Source: Paraburkholderia oxyphila NBRC 105797 (lineage in GTDB: Bacteria; Pseudomonadota; Gammaproteobacteria; Burkholderiales; Burkholderiaceae). Taken from it: 60,323 nucleotides of DNA. Each line of letters begins with the position of its first letter. Within the stretch, counting starts at the first letter, position 1. Where the stretch lies: positions 24,001-84,323 of the forward strand of contig NZ_BAYD01000041.1 of NCBI RefSeq assembly GCF_000685075.1, read 5' to 3'. Shown piece after piece: positions 26,994-35,623 of this stretch. The notes beneath the pieces were generated by a model. The model saw only the letters and a program-made list of their open reading frames with translations, did not search any database and had not been told where the DNA came from. Position numbers and translations under genes: made by a program.

Positions 26994-27002
26994 CAGTGTC
27001 CA

Positions 27003-27430
27003 TCACGTCAGAACAAGCTCAAGCCCGTTTTCGGCACACCACTGCCTCAGCGCGCTTTCGACAGCATCGGCTTCAAACGAATACCAGCGATCGAGAACGC
27101 CTTCACGCTCCAGCAAATCCTTGAAACGGGCGTAAGCCCCTTGCCGTCGGAAAAAACCTTCGACCTGTTCGTAACACGCAGGCAACTCCTGTGCGACAAA
27201 GCTCAAGGCGAGACGTCTTCCGAGATCGAGTTCGTTCTTGTGCGTATCGCAAGGTGGCGATCTGACGATGCAAGGTCGTCAGGAAGCTCCTCGTCGAACG
27301 CGTCGCTGGAATCAGACGTCCAACAAATCTTGCCCGTATCGAACGAGACATACGCGTTATGCTCCGTTGTCACCGCGTAGCTGACGAAATCGAAAGCCAA
27401 AGAAAGATCATCGTACCTGACTGCGACCAT
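27003..27430 (-). pseudogene. UPF0158 family gene, frameshifted
   Basis: From an ATG at 27430 the reverse strand reads MVAVRYDDLSLAFDFVSYAV and continues through DAFDEELPDDL and DRHLAI. The frame then shifts by one base near 27245. The other frame resumes with HKNELDLGRRLALSFVAQEL and runs through YARFKDLLEREGVLDRWY to the stop at 27003. Both parts match UPF0158, whose function is unknown. The expected Pro codon after LAI lacks one base. All other positions look conserved, so the lesion is recent or a sequencing error. Confidence 0.8.
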
Positions 27431-28107
27431 GGCTTTACTCACACAGGTTGCAACATGCCAAATTGGCATCCCGGCTCAGGGCCGGGGTTTGCCGTCCATT
27501 TTGCCGCGCCGGCAACACGACTCAAAGGTCTTCGCTCGAGTCAGCGATATCGAGCCGGAACTGCCATTCTTCCATACTCGTGCTTGCTGTAACGGTTCTT
27601 TCTGCGCTCGCCGGGAGGATGGATTCCAGTTGCCGTCTTCGGCAGTGTTCGTCGCCGTTGGCGGCGACAGGCAGCCAAACGAACCCGCAATGGGGTGCGC
27701 GGGAACCGGCGAACGGCTGCCGATATTTTGACAGAGACTGCGAGCGCCAGTTGCGTTTCGGGGGCGGGCAACGCCTGACTGGTGTCGAGCGTTTTGCGCA
27801 GCGTGACCGGGAGGGCGATACGCCATCCATGATCGACGTGTTCGATGCGGTCATTTCCGCGCGACATCCCCACACGCAAGCGGAATATCCCTGTGCGGAA
27901 CCCCACTACCTCGGTATGCACCGACGCTGGCGCAGCATGAGCTATACACCTTACTGCGCCAGGCCAACATGCTCATAAGATATTCGCGCCGGCTTTCACG
28001 CAGACGCGGTATAGGGTCCGGCGTTTCATATCTGGCAGAAGTAAAAATATAGGAATACAAATAATATAGGTAAAAATAGAATTGTCGTTTTCTATTCTCG
28101 AACCTAT
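27431..28107. other. Gene-poor stretch of about 680 bp
   Basis: Several overlapping frames of 100-180 codons exist on both strands here, but none has a convincing start, hydrophobic core or recognisable domain, and they shadow each other. The composition is less GC-rich near 28030-28090 (AATATAGG repeats). It is best described as non-coding or decayed DNA between the UPF0158 relic and the membrane-protein gene. Confidence 0.5.
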
Positions 28108-28809
28108 CTACTTTCTCGATCGACGTAGCAATTGCCAGCCGAACAGAATCATCCACAACGGAAGGAGCCCCACGACCACCATTTCGATACCATTTGTGAA
28201 AGTATCGAGTTCGCGAAAGAACCCGCACACGAAGTACACCCCCGCGAGCGAGCCGGTTACTCGTATCAGTATCGAGCAACCCCATTCGTCCCGCTTCAGC
28301 AGTCGGCCGATCATCATGGACCAGAAAAAAAAGGCCGGCGCTTCGCTCCACCAGAGGCCTCGCTGCGCAACATTGACGACAGTCGCCCAGGAAGTCGAAG
28401 CGATGGCCTTTTCGTCTAAGCCTCCGGCAACGTACAACTGCGACAACGGGTCGATCGCGGCTAACTGGACCACCGCGCCACCTACTCCCATGGTGACGTA
28501 GAACGCCAGCGCCATGGCTGCCATGTGACCGAAAGCCCCGGCCTTCTCGCGAAAGGCATACCAAAGGCCTCCACCTATCGCGACGAACGGCAAATAAAAT
28601 CCAAACACGTCCGTGAGCATGGCCCAGCGGAACAGGTCGCGCGTCTGGGCCGGAAGCGCCAGCATCGTTGAACCACGGAACACCATCTCCGTGTCCGACC
28701 CCGTGACCATCGTCAGCAGACCCAGGGTCGCATAAACCAGAAGGCCGCCAACGACGGCGCTTAAGGCAGTGAGGCGGATGGCCATGAGCGAGCTTCTATC
28801 AGTTTGCAT
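28108..28809 (-). CDS. Integral membrane protein of unknown function
   Basis: A 233-residue protein from an ATG at 28809 (MQTDRSSLMAIRLTALSAVV) with GGAATAG just upstream; an alternative ATG at 28839 has no ribosome site. About six hydrophobic segments are visible, including GGLLVYATLGLLTMV, VFGFYLPFVAIGGGLWY, MALAFYVTMGVGGAVVQL, FFFWSMMIGRLL and MVVVGLLPLWMILFGW. No domain was recognised with confidence. It is the downstream partner of the quinone-reductase-like gene (36 bp gap), suggesting joint function at the membrane. Confidence 0.75.
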   Translation of the reverse strand: MQTDRSSLMAIRLTALSAVVGGLLVYATLGLLTMVTGSDTEMVFRGSTMLALPAQTRDLFRWAMLTDVFGFYLPFVAIGGGLWYAFREKAGAFGHMAAMALAFYVTMGVGGAVVQLAAIDPLSQLYVAGGLDEKAIASTSWATVVNVAQRGLWWSEAPAFFFWSMMIGRLLKRDEWGCSILIRVTGSLAGVYFVCGFFRELDTFTNGIEMVVVGLLPLWMILFGWQLLRRSRK

Positions 28810-28845
28810 GTCTATTCCGGGAAAAATGTGCGCTGGCACAACACG

Positions 28846-29616
28846 TCAAGGTTTGCGTCGGTTAGACCGGTCTCTTGCCGCCTGTTCCGGAGCCAGCGGG
28901 TAAAGATGCTCATCGAATTCGTCGAGCGAACGGAATGAAAGCGTCTGGCGCGTTTGCCAGTTCCTCACGTCCTGCTCGAATCGCGCCAGAAGTTCGGCCC
29001 GCTCTTTTTCGCTGATATAGGGCACGTGGTAACCGAAGAACGGCTCGAGCACTTCGAATCCCACATAGGCCAGCGTGCCTCGAAGAAGGTGTGTCAGCAT
29101 GATGTCGATTTCATCGTGCACGGCGTCCTTCCCGAACATATGCGGACGGCCCCCAAGCGTCGCGGTCACCCACGCGCGCTTGCCCTTCAATCCACCTCGA
29201 TCGTAAAAGCGCATGCCGCCATAAAATTGGCCGGAGAGAAACACACGGTCGATCCAGCCCTTCAGGATCGCGGGTGTCGAGAACCAGAAGATCGGAAAGT
29301 TCAGGACGACGAGATCCGCCCATAGAACGCTTTCTACCTCCTCCTCGATGTCGGGCGACAACGTTCCGCCGATGCGTCCCGCTCGCTGCTCTTTTGCGTA
29401 CACCAAATACTCCGGATCCTCGCGCGTTTCAAAGTCGGCCGAGCTGGCAACGGGATTGAATCCTTTCGCGTAAAGATCCGATGTACGCACCTCGTGTCCC
29501 GAGTCGAGCAAGACTTCCTGCGCAGCGCGAAACATCGATGAAGTGAACGATTGGGGCTCCGGATGCGCATGCACCACGAGCACCCGCCCCCGCGCGATGT
29601 CTTCCACAACAGTCAT
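28846..29616 (-). CDS. NAD(P)H dehydrogenase (quinone)-like flavodoxin-fold protein
   Basis: A 256-residue protein of the NQO1/flavodoxin_2 family. The ATG at 29616 (MTVVEDIARGRVLVVHAHPEP) follows GGAGAAAAT. Family landmarks are VVHAHPEPQSFTSSMF, DLVVLNFPIFWFSTPAILKG (FMN/FAD and dimer contact) and the GGMRFYDRGGLKGKRAWVTA region. These enzymes reduce quinones or related electrophiles by two electrons using NAD(P)H. It precedes the membrane-protein gene and lies downstream of the amine oxidase/cytochrome c pair, all in the same direction. Confidence 0.85.
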   Translation of the reverse strand: MTVVEDIARGRVLVVHAHPEPQSFTSSMFRAAQEVLLDSGHEVRTSDLYAKGFNPVASSADFETREDPEYLVYAKEQRAGRIGGTLSPDIEEEVESVLWADLVVLNFPIFWFSTPAILKGWIDRVFLSGQFYGGMRFYDRGGLKGKRAWVTATLGGRPHMFGKDAVHDEIDIMLTHLLRGTLAYVGFEVLEPFFGYHVPYISEKERAELLARFEQDVRNWQTRQTLSFRSLDEFDEHLYPLAPEQAARDRSNRRKP

Positions 29617-29755
29617 AATTTTCTCCATTGGCAATTAATCAAGGATGACGAATTTAAAATATGATGAGGAGGCGCCGATCAAGCACCTCACCTCCATCTG
29701 CATTCTTATTGGCAAGAACGGAGGCGATGAATGTGCCGATATATGGAACGCAGAT

Positions 29756-30142
29756 TCAACGCTGTTGTTGCAGGTAGCAAATCGTCGATGCGCGATCCGC
29801 GTCGTTCTTGATCCCCGTGAACGGCATAGCCGTCCCGGGCTTGGCCGCGGAAGGCGACTTGAGAAAGACGTCGAGTTCCTTTTCGTCCCATTTGCCGGTC
29901 GATTGCGCAAGTACGCTGCTATACGCAAATCCCGGAAGCTTCCCGATGGCTCGACCGAACACGCCAGCAAGATTCGGCCCAACGAGGGTTCCTTTTGTTT
30001 TATCCACCGAATGACACATGGCGCACTTCGTTTCGAAGACGTGTTCCCCAATCGTCGGGGAGCAGTTTTCCGTTGCAGCGGCGTTTGCGTGTATTGCGTG
30101 GAGTGTGAATGCCACCGCAATCATGGAAGTCTTGCGATTCAT
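29756..30142 (-). CDS. Class I cytochrome c, periplasmic
   Basis: A 128-residue protein with a signal peptide (MNRKTSMIAVAFTLHAIHANA) and one heme-binding motif C40-A-M-C43-H44. The axial methionine is likely in GTAMPFTGI. The family is the small mitochondrial-like cytochromes (GPNLAGVFGRAIGKLPGFAYS). It follows the Tat-dependent amine oxidase after only 3 bp. The arrangement resembles the nicotine oxidoreductase NicA2 with its cytochrome c acceptor CycN, so it is probably the physiological electron acceptor of the oxidase. Confidence 0.9.
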   Translation of the reverse strand: MNRKTSMIAVAFTLHAIHANAAATENCSPTIGEHVFETKCAMCHSVDKTKGTLVGPNLAGVFGRAIGKLPGFAYSSVLAQSTGKWDEKELDVFLKSPSAAKPGTAMPFTGIKNDADRASTICYLQQQR

Positions 30143-30145
30143 GAT

Positions 30146-31627
30146 TTATTTCCGGTTCAGGAAAGCTTTGACGTCCTGGGCCACGCGTGTCCCGCGCTCA
30201 ATGGCGCCATCAATGGTGCCGGTCCAGCCACTCGCGCTGTCCGCGCTTGCGAAGAAAACCGCGCCTTCGCGCTGACGCAACGGCTCCATATCGCGGGTTA
30301 GTTGACCGGGCCGGTAATAACACCACGTGCCCTGGGACCAGGGATCGGCGGTCCATTGATATCCGGTCGTCGCCACGACATCGGCACCGGGCAGAATCTG
30401 CCGAAGCGCCGTCTGGACCGCTTCTTCGTCGTTGATGTCCAACCGTCCCGGAGGACCGAACGATACGAGCAGCGTGCCGTCGTCGCGCTCCTGCTCAGTC
30501 CAGGTCACCGCGATTGGGTTAGGGAATGCGCCACATCCCATCCATTTGCCGATCTTTTGCTTGATGTGGATGTAGCACTTGGTCCCCTGCCCCGCGACCC
30601 CGGCTTTGGACGCAGCCAGCTTGGCCGGATTCAGTCCCGGCCTGAAATCGATGCTCTTCAGTACGTTCGCCGGAACGGTACAGATCACTGCGCCGGCCGA
30701 GTAGTGGGCGCCCGATGCGGTGGTGACGCTCACCTTCCCGCCCGCCTGCTCGACCCGCGCGACCGGTGTGGAAAGCATCACGTCCGCCCCACCGTCCGCG
30801 GCCATCGCATTCGCCAAACCTGAAGTCCCTTGCTCGATCCGGTATTTGTTCACCCTCTCGAACAGCAGTCCCAAGTCGAATTCCGAAAGCGCCCAAAGTT
30901 TCAGTTGATCGGCCAGTCCCGCAGATGCGGGATCGCGATGGCAAAGGGTGGTCAACTGAGGCGAGATCAGATCATGGACTTCCTGCTTGAAGCCCACGGC
31001 CGCCAGTCGGTCCTGCAAAGACAGGCCGTCATACTTTCGAACCTCGTCTGCGTGGAAGAGCGGGTCGTGCGGTCGTGGAAAGACCAGTCGTCCGCCGTAG
31101 CCATCGACGTCACAGAATTTCGCCATGGCATCGGCCAGCATGGGGAACACTTTTTCCGCATCGCCGCTCTTGATCTTGCCTCCAGAGAGCCAGGACACGT
31201 GCTCCAGACTCGCGCCCGGGCCGTCGACGATACCCATTCCATACCGCGTCATCTCATCCCAGACATGGGGCTGGCTCCAGTGAATCCAGGTGCCGCCCAT
31301 TTCGAGGCGATGTCCCCCAAACGACGACGTAAACGTCCGGCCGCCGATGCGCGCACGTGCCTCCACTAACAGCGTTTTCATGCCGCGCAACGCGCAATCG
31401 CGCGCGGCGGTGAGGCCAGCAAATCCTCCGCCGATAACGATCACGTCATATTGCGCACCCGATGCGACGGACTTCGACTCCGGCCCCGGGAGCGACGGGC
31501 GCTCGGCGGCCAACGCGCGCCCGCCTTTCGCCAGGGCCGAGCTGGCCAAAGCGGTCGCTGCCAGCGCGGATCCTGCGCCCCGCATGAAGGTACGCCGCCC
31601 TACTTTTACCGACTGATCTTCTTTCAT
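30146..31627 (-). CDS. Tat-exported FAD-dependent amine oxidase (NicA2-like)
   Basis: A 493-residue flavoprotein of the monoamine oxidase family. The ATG at 31627 opens MKEDQSVKVGRRTFMRG, a twin-arginine signal, then a hydrophobic stretch to about residue 40. FAD binding: DVIVIGGGFAGLTAA and the EARARIGGRTF motif; C-terminal FAD segment ASGWTGTIDGAIERG. The block MGGTWIHWSQPHVWDEM resembles nicotine/pseudooxynicotine amine oxidases. Export plus an adjacent cytochrome c gene suggests it oxidises an amine in the periplasm and hands electrons to cytochrome c instead of oxygen. The substrate is unknown. An operator-like repeat overlaps its 5' leader. Confidence 0.87.
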   Translation of the reverse strand: MKEDQSVKVGRRTFMRGAGSALAATALASSALAKGGRALAAERPSLPGPESKSVASGAQYDVIVIGGGFAGLTAARDCALRGMKTLLVEARARIGGRTFTSSFGGHRLEMGGTWIHWSQPHVWDEMTRYGMGIVDGPGASLEHVSWLSGGKIKSGDAEKVFPMLADAMAKFCDVDGYGGRLVFPRPHDPLFHADEVRKYDGLSLQDRLAAVGFKQEVHDLISPQLTTLCHRDPASAGLADQLKLWALSEFDLGLLFERVNKYRIEQGTSGLANAMAADGGADVMLSTPVARVEQAGGKVSVTTASGAHYSAGAVICTVPANVLKSIDFRPGLNPAKLAASKAGVAGQGTKCYIHIKQKIGKWMGCGAFPNPIAVTWTEQERDDGTLLVSFGPPGRLDINDEEAVQTALRQILPGADVVATTGYQWTADPWSQGTWCYYRPGQLTRDMEPLRQREGAVFFASADSASGWTGTIDGAIERGTRVAQDVKAFLNRK

Positions 31628-31642
31628 CTCATTCACCGTAAC

Positions 31643-31658
31643 TATGTCATTTGACCTA
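31643..31658. promoter_or_regulatory. Operator candidate A (TAGGTC-N4-GACATA) before the amine oxidase
   Basis: On the minus strand this reads TAGGTC-AAAT-GACATA and ends 16 bases before the amine oxidase start codon. It matches, with one arm mismatch, the perfect repeat at 31872-31887 in the same divergent gap. It is a likely binding site for the TetR encoded at 32045. Confidence 0.5.
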
Positions 31659-31871
31659 GTTGGCGTTATACACATCGGCGTTTTGGGCCGCAACTAAGGT
31701 TAAACCCTCATCTCGTTGCGATGGCGTAGCGCCCGGTATCTCGGGGAGCGGTATAAACACTTGAATTTGTTGGTTAAAGACAATGTGAAGGTACTGCCTG
31801 AAGCTCAATAAATCCTTGAGCGAGCGGCTCGGAGCATCAGCTTTCCTGCCACACCTCCAGATTCGATTATC

Positions 31872-31887
31872 TAGGTCTTGCGACCTA
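31872..31887. promoter_or_regulatory. Operator candidate B (TAGGTC-N4-GACCTA) in the divergent region
   Basis: A perfect 6-bp inverted repeat TAGGTC-TTGC-GACCTA lies about midway in the 417-bp gap between the amine oxidase (leftward) and TetR (rightward) genes. The same 6-4-6 layout recurs at 31643-31658. Nothing else was recognised in this gap. Confidence 0.5.
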
Positions 31888-32044
31888 AGATTGAGCTTTC
31901 TTCGGCAAAACGGGGGCGTGCAGATGACCTTTTGGGTGCCCGGAACGCAATGCAGCCGCTTGCCAGAATGAGGTCATCTGACCGACAATGCATCACTACA
32001 AGCTTGAGCATGATGCTCACTGCTCGACTTGGGAAGCTAACCTC

Positions 32045-32749
32045 ATGGCCGCGAAACCGACGACAGACGAAAGTGGCAAGAAAAATGGCCACCAGGATGC
32101 ACTGGCCGATCGACGCCTGGACGCGCCTGTGGAACCTCAAACCGGCGACACGAGTCGTTCGCTCACGGGGCGCGGCCGCAACACCGTCGCTCGCATCCTT
32201 GCCAGCGCGATCGAGATTTTCGTGGCCGAGGGCTACGGCGGGCTAAGCATGCGCAAGGTGGCCGCCAATGCGGGTCTGGCGCTATCCAATTTGCAGCATT
32301 ACTTCCCCACCCGCGAAGACCTGTTTGCGGCGATCATTACCGAGACCATCGCGGAGTATTCGAGGAACTATGACAGCCTTCGCACCGACTCGTCGCTGTC
32401 CCCCGAAGCGCGACTGGAGAAGCTTGTCCGCTTGCTGATTGAAGACGGCAAACAACCTCGAACCCAAGGCCTCTTTGTGAATTTTTGGGCGCTGGCTCAA
32501 ACGCAGGAATTCGCACGCAAGAGTATGGAGGAAGGGTACATGTTCCAGCGCCGCATGATTAGTGGATTCGTTGCCGACGTGAACCCTCAACTGCCACCGC
32601 TCGTGCTGGCGCGCCGGGCCGCGCTCATAACGGGGCAAATTGAAGGACTACTGGTATTGATCCCTCAGCGCAACCGATTCCCTTCGGATATCAAGGGCAT
32701 CGAGGACGAGGCGGTGAAAGCGATCCTTGCAGTCGCCACCATGCCCTGA
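32045..32749 (+). CDS. TetR family transcriptional regulator
   Basis: A 234-residue regulator. The ATG at 32045 (MAAKPTTDESGKKNG) follows GGAAG; upstream codons lack a ribosome site. A polar leader of about 40 residues precedes the helix-turn-helix (RGRNTVARILASAIEIFVAE, then MRKVAANAGLALSNLQHYFP). The C-terminal domain is TetR-type. It is divergent from the amine oxidase/cytochrome c genes and probably represses them through the TAGGTC repeats. Ligand likely the amine or its product (inference). Confidence 0.86.
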   Translation: MAAKPTTDESGKKNGHQDALADRRLDAPVEPQTGDTSRSLTGRGRNTVARILASAIEIFVAEGYGGLSMRKVAANAGLALSNLQHYFPTREDLFAAIITETIAEYSRNYDSLRTDSSLSPEARLEKLVRLLIEDGKQPRTQGLFVNFWALAQTQEFARKSMEEGYMFQRRMISGFVADVNPQLPPLVLARRAALITGQIEGLLVLIPQRNRFPSDIKGIEDEAVKAILAVATMP

Positions 32750-32863
32750 GGGATGGCCGCCGAGCGATGGGGCCTGCAGCCAATGCGCTGCGCTTGAGGG
32801 CACCTGCTGCGTATTCTTGAGAGCCTTCTCGGGCAAGGCGGGTCGCAATAGACGGAGGTTTTT

Positions 32864-33292
32864 GTGGTTTCAGATTCAAGCATTGCGCGCGACACGATCC
32901 AGACGTACCTCGAGACGCACTACGAGGTATTGGGCGAGATGCCGGTAACGCTGCAGATCGGTCAATTCAATCCGGCGCTTGCCACACTGCATGACGCCCG
33001 CCATGTTGACTGTAGCGCGTTCATTACCGCCTGCAATCCGTTCAGTCAGCGCCTCGACCCCCAAGCCAATGCTGCCCGGCAAGTGGCGCTCGCGCGTGAA
33101 CTCGAGGTGCTCGGCCTCGCCTGCATCGAGGGCGTCGGACAACATCCGTCGAATCAGTGGCCCGGCGAAGCCAGCTTTCTCGTGTTGGGCGTGACGCTCG
33201 ACGCCGCGAAGGCGTTAGGCGAAAAGCACGGGCAGAACGCGATCGTCTGGTGCGGCGCCGATGCCGTGCCGCACCTGATTCTCTTGCGCTGA
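32864..33292 (+). CDS. DUF3293 domain-containing protein
   Basis: A 142-residue protein beginning at a GTG preceded by GACGGAGG. It shows the DUF3293 pattern: an aromatic-rich start, CSAFITACNPFSQRLDPQAN in the centre, W-x-G-E-x-S-F-L (QWPGEASFLVLGV), and GQNAIVWCGADAVPHL at the end. Function is unknown in the family. It stands alone between the TetR gene and the convergent hydroxypyruvate isomerase. Confidence 0.8.
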   Translation: MVSDSSIARDTIQTYLETHYEVLGEMPVTLQIGQFNPALATLHDARHVDCSAFITACNPFSQRLDPQANAARQVALARELEVLGLACIEGVGQHPSNQWPGEASFLVLGVTLDAAKALGEKHGQNAIVWCGADAVPHLILLR

Positions 33293-33329
33293 CCCGCGCG
33301 CTTTACATGCCGTCTCGAGGCAAAGTCGA

Positions 33330-34124
33330 TCACTGCGGTTGCTGCGTTTGCAGGTACGGACGCAGCCAGCCCAGCCCATCGGAGGTGGCCGCCTTCGGCC
33401 GGTATTCGCAGCCGATCCAGCCGTCATAGCCAAGCGAATCGATCAGCTCAAACAGATACGGATAGTTGAGTTCGCCCAGATCCGGCTCGTGCCGTTCCGG
33501 CACGCCCGCAATCTGGATATGGCCGATGCCGGCGATGTCGCGTTTGAGCTTCATCGCGAGGTCCCCTTCGACGATCTGGCAGTGGTAGCAGTCGAACTGC
33601 ACGCGCAGGTTCGGCGCGCCCACTTCGCGGCAGATGGCCTGGGCGTCGTCCTGGCGGCTGAGGAAGTATCCGGGCATGTCGCGCTGATTGATCGGCTCGA
33701 CCAGGATCTGGATGCCGTCGCCGCGCGCGGCTTCAGCCGCCCACGCGAGATTGCGCAAATAGGTCTCGCGGTGCCGCGCGCGATCGCCGTCCGCGCGGAT
33801 CAAGCCCGCCATCACGTGCAGCTTGTCGTTGCCGATCGTGCGCGCGTAGTCGAGCGCGGTCTCGATCGAGCGGCGGAACTCGTCTTCGCGGCCGGGCAAC
33901 GCGGCCATCCCGCGTTCGCCCGCGGCCCAGTCGCCGGGCGGCGCATTGAAGAGCGCCTGCACGAGGCCGCTGGCGTCGAGGCGCGAGCGTATTCCGGCAG
34001 CCGGGTGCTCATACGGAAAGAGGTACTCGACTGCGCGAAAGCCGTCACGAGCGGAAGCGGCGAAGCGGTCGAGGAACGGGTGCTCGTTGTACATCATGCT
34101 GAGATTCGCGGCGAAGCGCGGCAT
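33330..34124 (-). CDS. hyi: Hydroxypyruvate isomerase / 2-oxo-tetronate isomerase family protein
   Basis: A 264-residue TIM-barrel (AP endonuclease 2-like) protein starting MPRFAANLSMMYNEHPFLDR, the typical Hyi N-terminus. Metal-site acids and histidines appear in VEPINQRDMPGYFL, QFDCYHCQIVEGDL, IGHIQIAGVPERHEP and GCEYRPKA. It isomerises hydroxypyruvate to tartronate semialdehyde (glyoxylate route) or 2-oxo-tetronate phosphate in the OtnI branch; sequence alone does not separate these. It lies downstream of a LysR gene that has its own terminator and near ureide-related genes, consistent with glyoxylate-linked purine catabolism. Confidence 0.85.
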   Translation of the reverse strand: MPRFAANLSMMYNEHPFLDRFAASARDGFRAVEYLFPYEHPAAGIRSRLDASGLVQALFNAPPGDWAAGERGMAALPGREDEFRRSIETALDYARTIGNDKLHVMAGLIRADGDRARHRETYLRNLAWAAEAARGDGIQILVEPINQRDMPGYFLSRQDDAQAICREVGAPNLRVQFDCYHCQIVEGDLAMKLKRDIAGIGHIQIAGVPERHEPDLGELNYPYLFELIDSLGYDGWIGCEYRPKAATSDGLGWLRPYLQTQQPQ

Positions 34125-34139
34125 GGCATCAGCTCCGGT

Positions 34140-34183
34140 TAGAGAACAAAAACTGCGCCGCGCGGCACATTCGTGCGCGGCGC
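34140..34183 (-). terminator. Rho-independent terminator after the LysR gene
   Basis: On the minus strand a 9-bp stem GCGCCGCGC / GCGCGGCGC (34155-34183) with an 11-base loop is followed by AGTTTTTGTTCTC. It lies between the LysR stop (34215) and the hyi start (34124), so LysR and hyi are probably separate transcripts or only partly coupled. Confidence 0.65.
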
Positions 34184-34214
34184 CGGGAATCGTGACTCGG
34201 CAAATGGCGGGCCA

Positions 34215-35096
34215 TCAGCGCCGCGGCTTGCCGATCATCCGTGACATCGCCCGCGCCAGCTCCTTCACGACCGTGTCGGCGGTCGGCCGGTGCAGCAGCG
34301 CGATATCCATGGTCTCGACCGAAGGCAGCCCGCTCTTCTGCGTGAGCACGACGTGGTCGGCCGTGACCGAGCGCGCCGGCAGCAGGCTGATGCCGAGCCC
34401 GTCGGCCACGGCTGCCTGGATGCCGCTCAGACTCGAGCTGATGAAGCTCAGGCGCCAGCGGCGCCCGAGCCCTTCGATCGCGTTCGTCATGTCGTCGCGA
34501 TAGAGGCCGCGCGGCGGGAACGCAACCAGCGGTATCGGGTCGAGCTGAAACGACGGATTCTTCGCGCTGTCGATCCAGCGCAGTTGCTCGGGCCAGCTGG
34601 CCACCGCCTCGCGGCTGTTGCGCCGGTGCTTCACGAGCGCGAGGTCGAGGTCGCCGCGGTCGTAGCTGCTGGCGATGTCGCGGCTCAGGCCGCTCGTGAC
34701 TTCGAGCTTCACCTGCGGATGCTTGCGATTGAACGCCGCGAGCATATGGGTGGTCGGCCCGCCGACGAAGTCCTCCGGCACACCCAGGCGCACCGTCAAG
34801 CCCACGGCCGCCCCCGCCAACGACTCGATCATCTCGTCGTTGAGCGCCAGCATCCGCCGCGCGTAGGCCAGCAGCGTCTCGCCCGCATCGGTCGGACGCA
34901 CGTCGCGGGCGCCGCGCTCGAGCAGCTTGTGCCCCGCCATGTCCTCCAGACGCTTCACTTTCTGGCTCACCGTCGACTGCGTCGAATGCAGCCGCGCCGA
35001 TGCCGCCGTGAACGTGCCGCAGTCCGCCACCATGACGATCGCTTTGAGCAAGTCCAGATCGAATAGCGGCCGATGCCCTCTGATGGTGTTTTTCAT
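34215..35096 (-). CDS. LysR family transcriptional regulator
   Basis: A 293-residue LysR protein. The start ATG at 35096 gives MKNTIRGHRPLFDLDLLKAI; the frame runs 55 codons further up without a ribosome site. The helix-turn-helix is GTFTAASARLHSTQSTVSQKVKRLE. The C-terminal co-inducer domain follows (VRLGVPEDFVGGPTTHML...). It is divergent from the DUF3311-symporter-amidohydrolase operon. An 8-bp inverted repeat (35251-35275) and a 15-bp element shared with 42071-42085 lie upstream and are likely its binding sites. Confidence 0.88.
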   Translation of the reverse strand: MKNTIRGHRPLFDLDLLKAIVMVADCGTFTAASARLHSTQSTVSQKVKRLEDMAGHKLLERGARDVRPTDAGETLLAYARRMLALNDEMIESLAGAAVGLTVRLGVPEDFVGGPTTHMLAAFNRKHPQVKLEVTSGLSRDIASSYDRGDLDLALVKHRRNSREAVASWPEQLRWIDSAKNPSFQLDPIPLVAFPPRGLYRDDMTNAIEGLGRRWRLSFISSSLSGIQAAVADGLGISLLPARSVTADHVVLTQKSGLPSVETMDIALLHRPTADTVVKELARAMSRMIGKPRR

Positions 35097-35250
35097 CGGA
35101 CCATTTGATTTTCGAATGAGATACCGCCTTCTATCACGCGGCACCGTGGCTGGCAATCGTGTGCCGCCCTGTCCCGCGTTTCCTGCGCAGCGGCGGCGCC
35201 GCGCAACGCCCCGAGGGTATCCCGGACATATTCGATTTTTCACTGATGTG

Positions 35251-35275
35251 CATTCAAACATTTAACTTTTGAATG
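35251..35275. promoter_or_regulatory. Inverted repeat CATTCAAA-N9-TTTGAATG, candidate LysR site
   Basis: A perfect 8-bp inverted repeat with a 9-bp spacer sits between the LysR gene (leftward) and the DUF3311/symporter operon (rightward). Its minus-strand half TTAAATGTTTGAATG (35251-35265) matches TTAAATGTTGGAATG at 42071-42085 in 14 of 15 bases. A related AACATTTGAACG follows at about 35293. Confidence 0.55.
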
Positions 35276-35359
35276 GCGTGCGCAATCGCTAACATTTGAA
35301 CGTTTCGATCCGGCTGAATGCCGCGATCAGTACATACATATAGCAGTCTGGAGACAGGA

Positions 35360-35623
35360 ATGGCGCAAACGCAGTTGAGCAGGCCAGCGCGCACGAAATC
35401 GGCAGTGAACCTTCGCGTTCTGCTGGCCGCGCTGCCTTTCGTTGGCATTTATTCGGGCGGCTCGCTCGCAACCCATATACCGATGCTGTTCGGCGTGCCC
35501 TTCCTGCTGGTCTGGAACTTGATCTGGATGGCGGGGACGGCCGCCATCCTCGCCTTCATCTATTGCCTCGACAGCCGCGACGAAGCCGCGCGCGCGCGCG
35601 AGCAGACGGGAGGCGAACAATGA
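35360..35623 (+). CDS. DUF3311 family small membrane protein
   Basis: An 87-residue protein starting MAQTQLSRPARTKSAVNLRV after GGAGACAGGA. Two transmembrane segments are evident (LLAALPFVGIYSGGSLA and PFLLVWNLIWMAGTAAILAFIY). DUF3311 proteins are regularly encoded just before a sodium:solute symporter and are thought to be an accessory subunit. Here the stop codon overlaps the symporter start (ATGA), indicating translational coupling. Confidence 0.87.
   Translation: MAQTQLSRPARTKSAVNLRVLLAALPFVGIYSGGSLATHIPMLFGVPFLLVWNLIWMAGTAAILAFIYCLDSRDEAARAREQTGGEQ

Noticed and set aside
27448..27978. 176-codon plus-strand frame and overlapping minus frames in the 27.4-28.0 kb gap
   Set aside because: Several mutually overlapping frames of equal quality, no ribosome site, no hydrophobic core or known motif; treated as non-coding.
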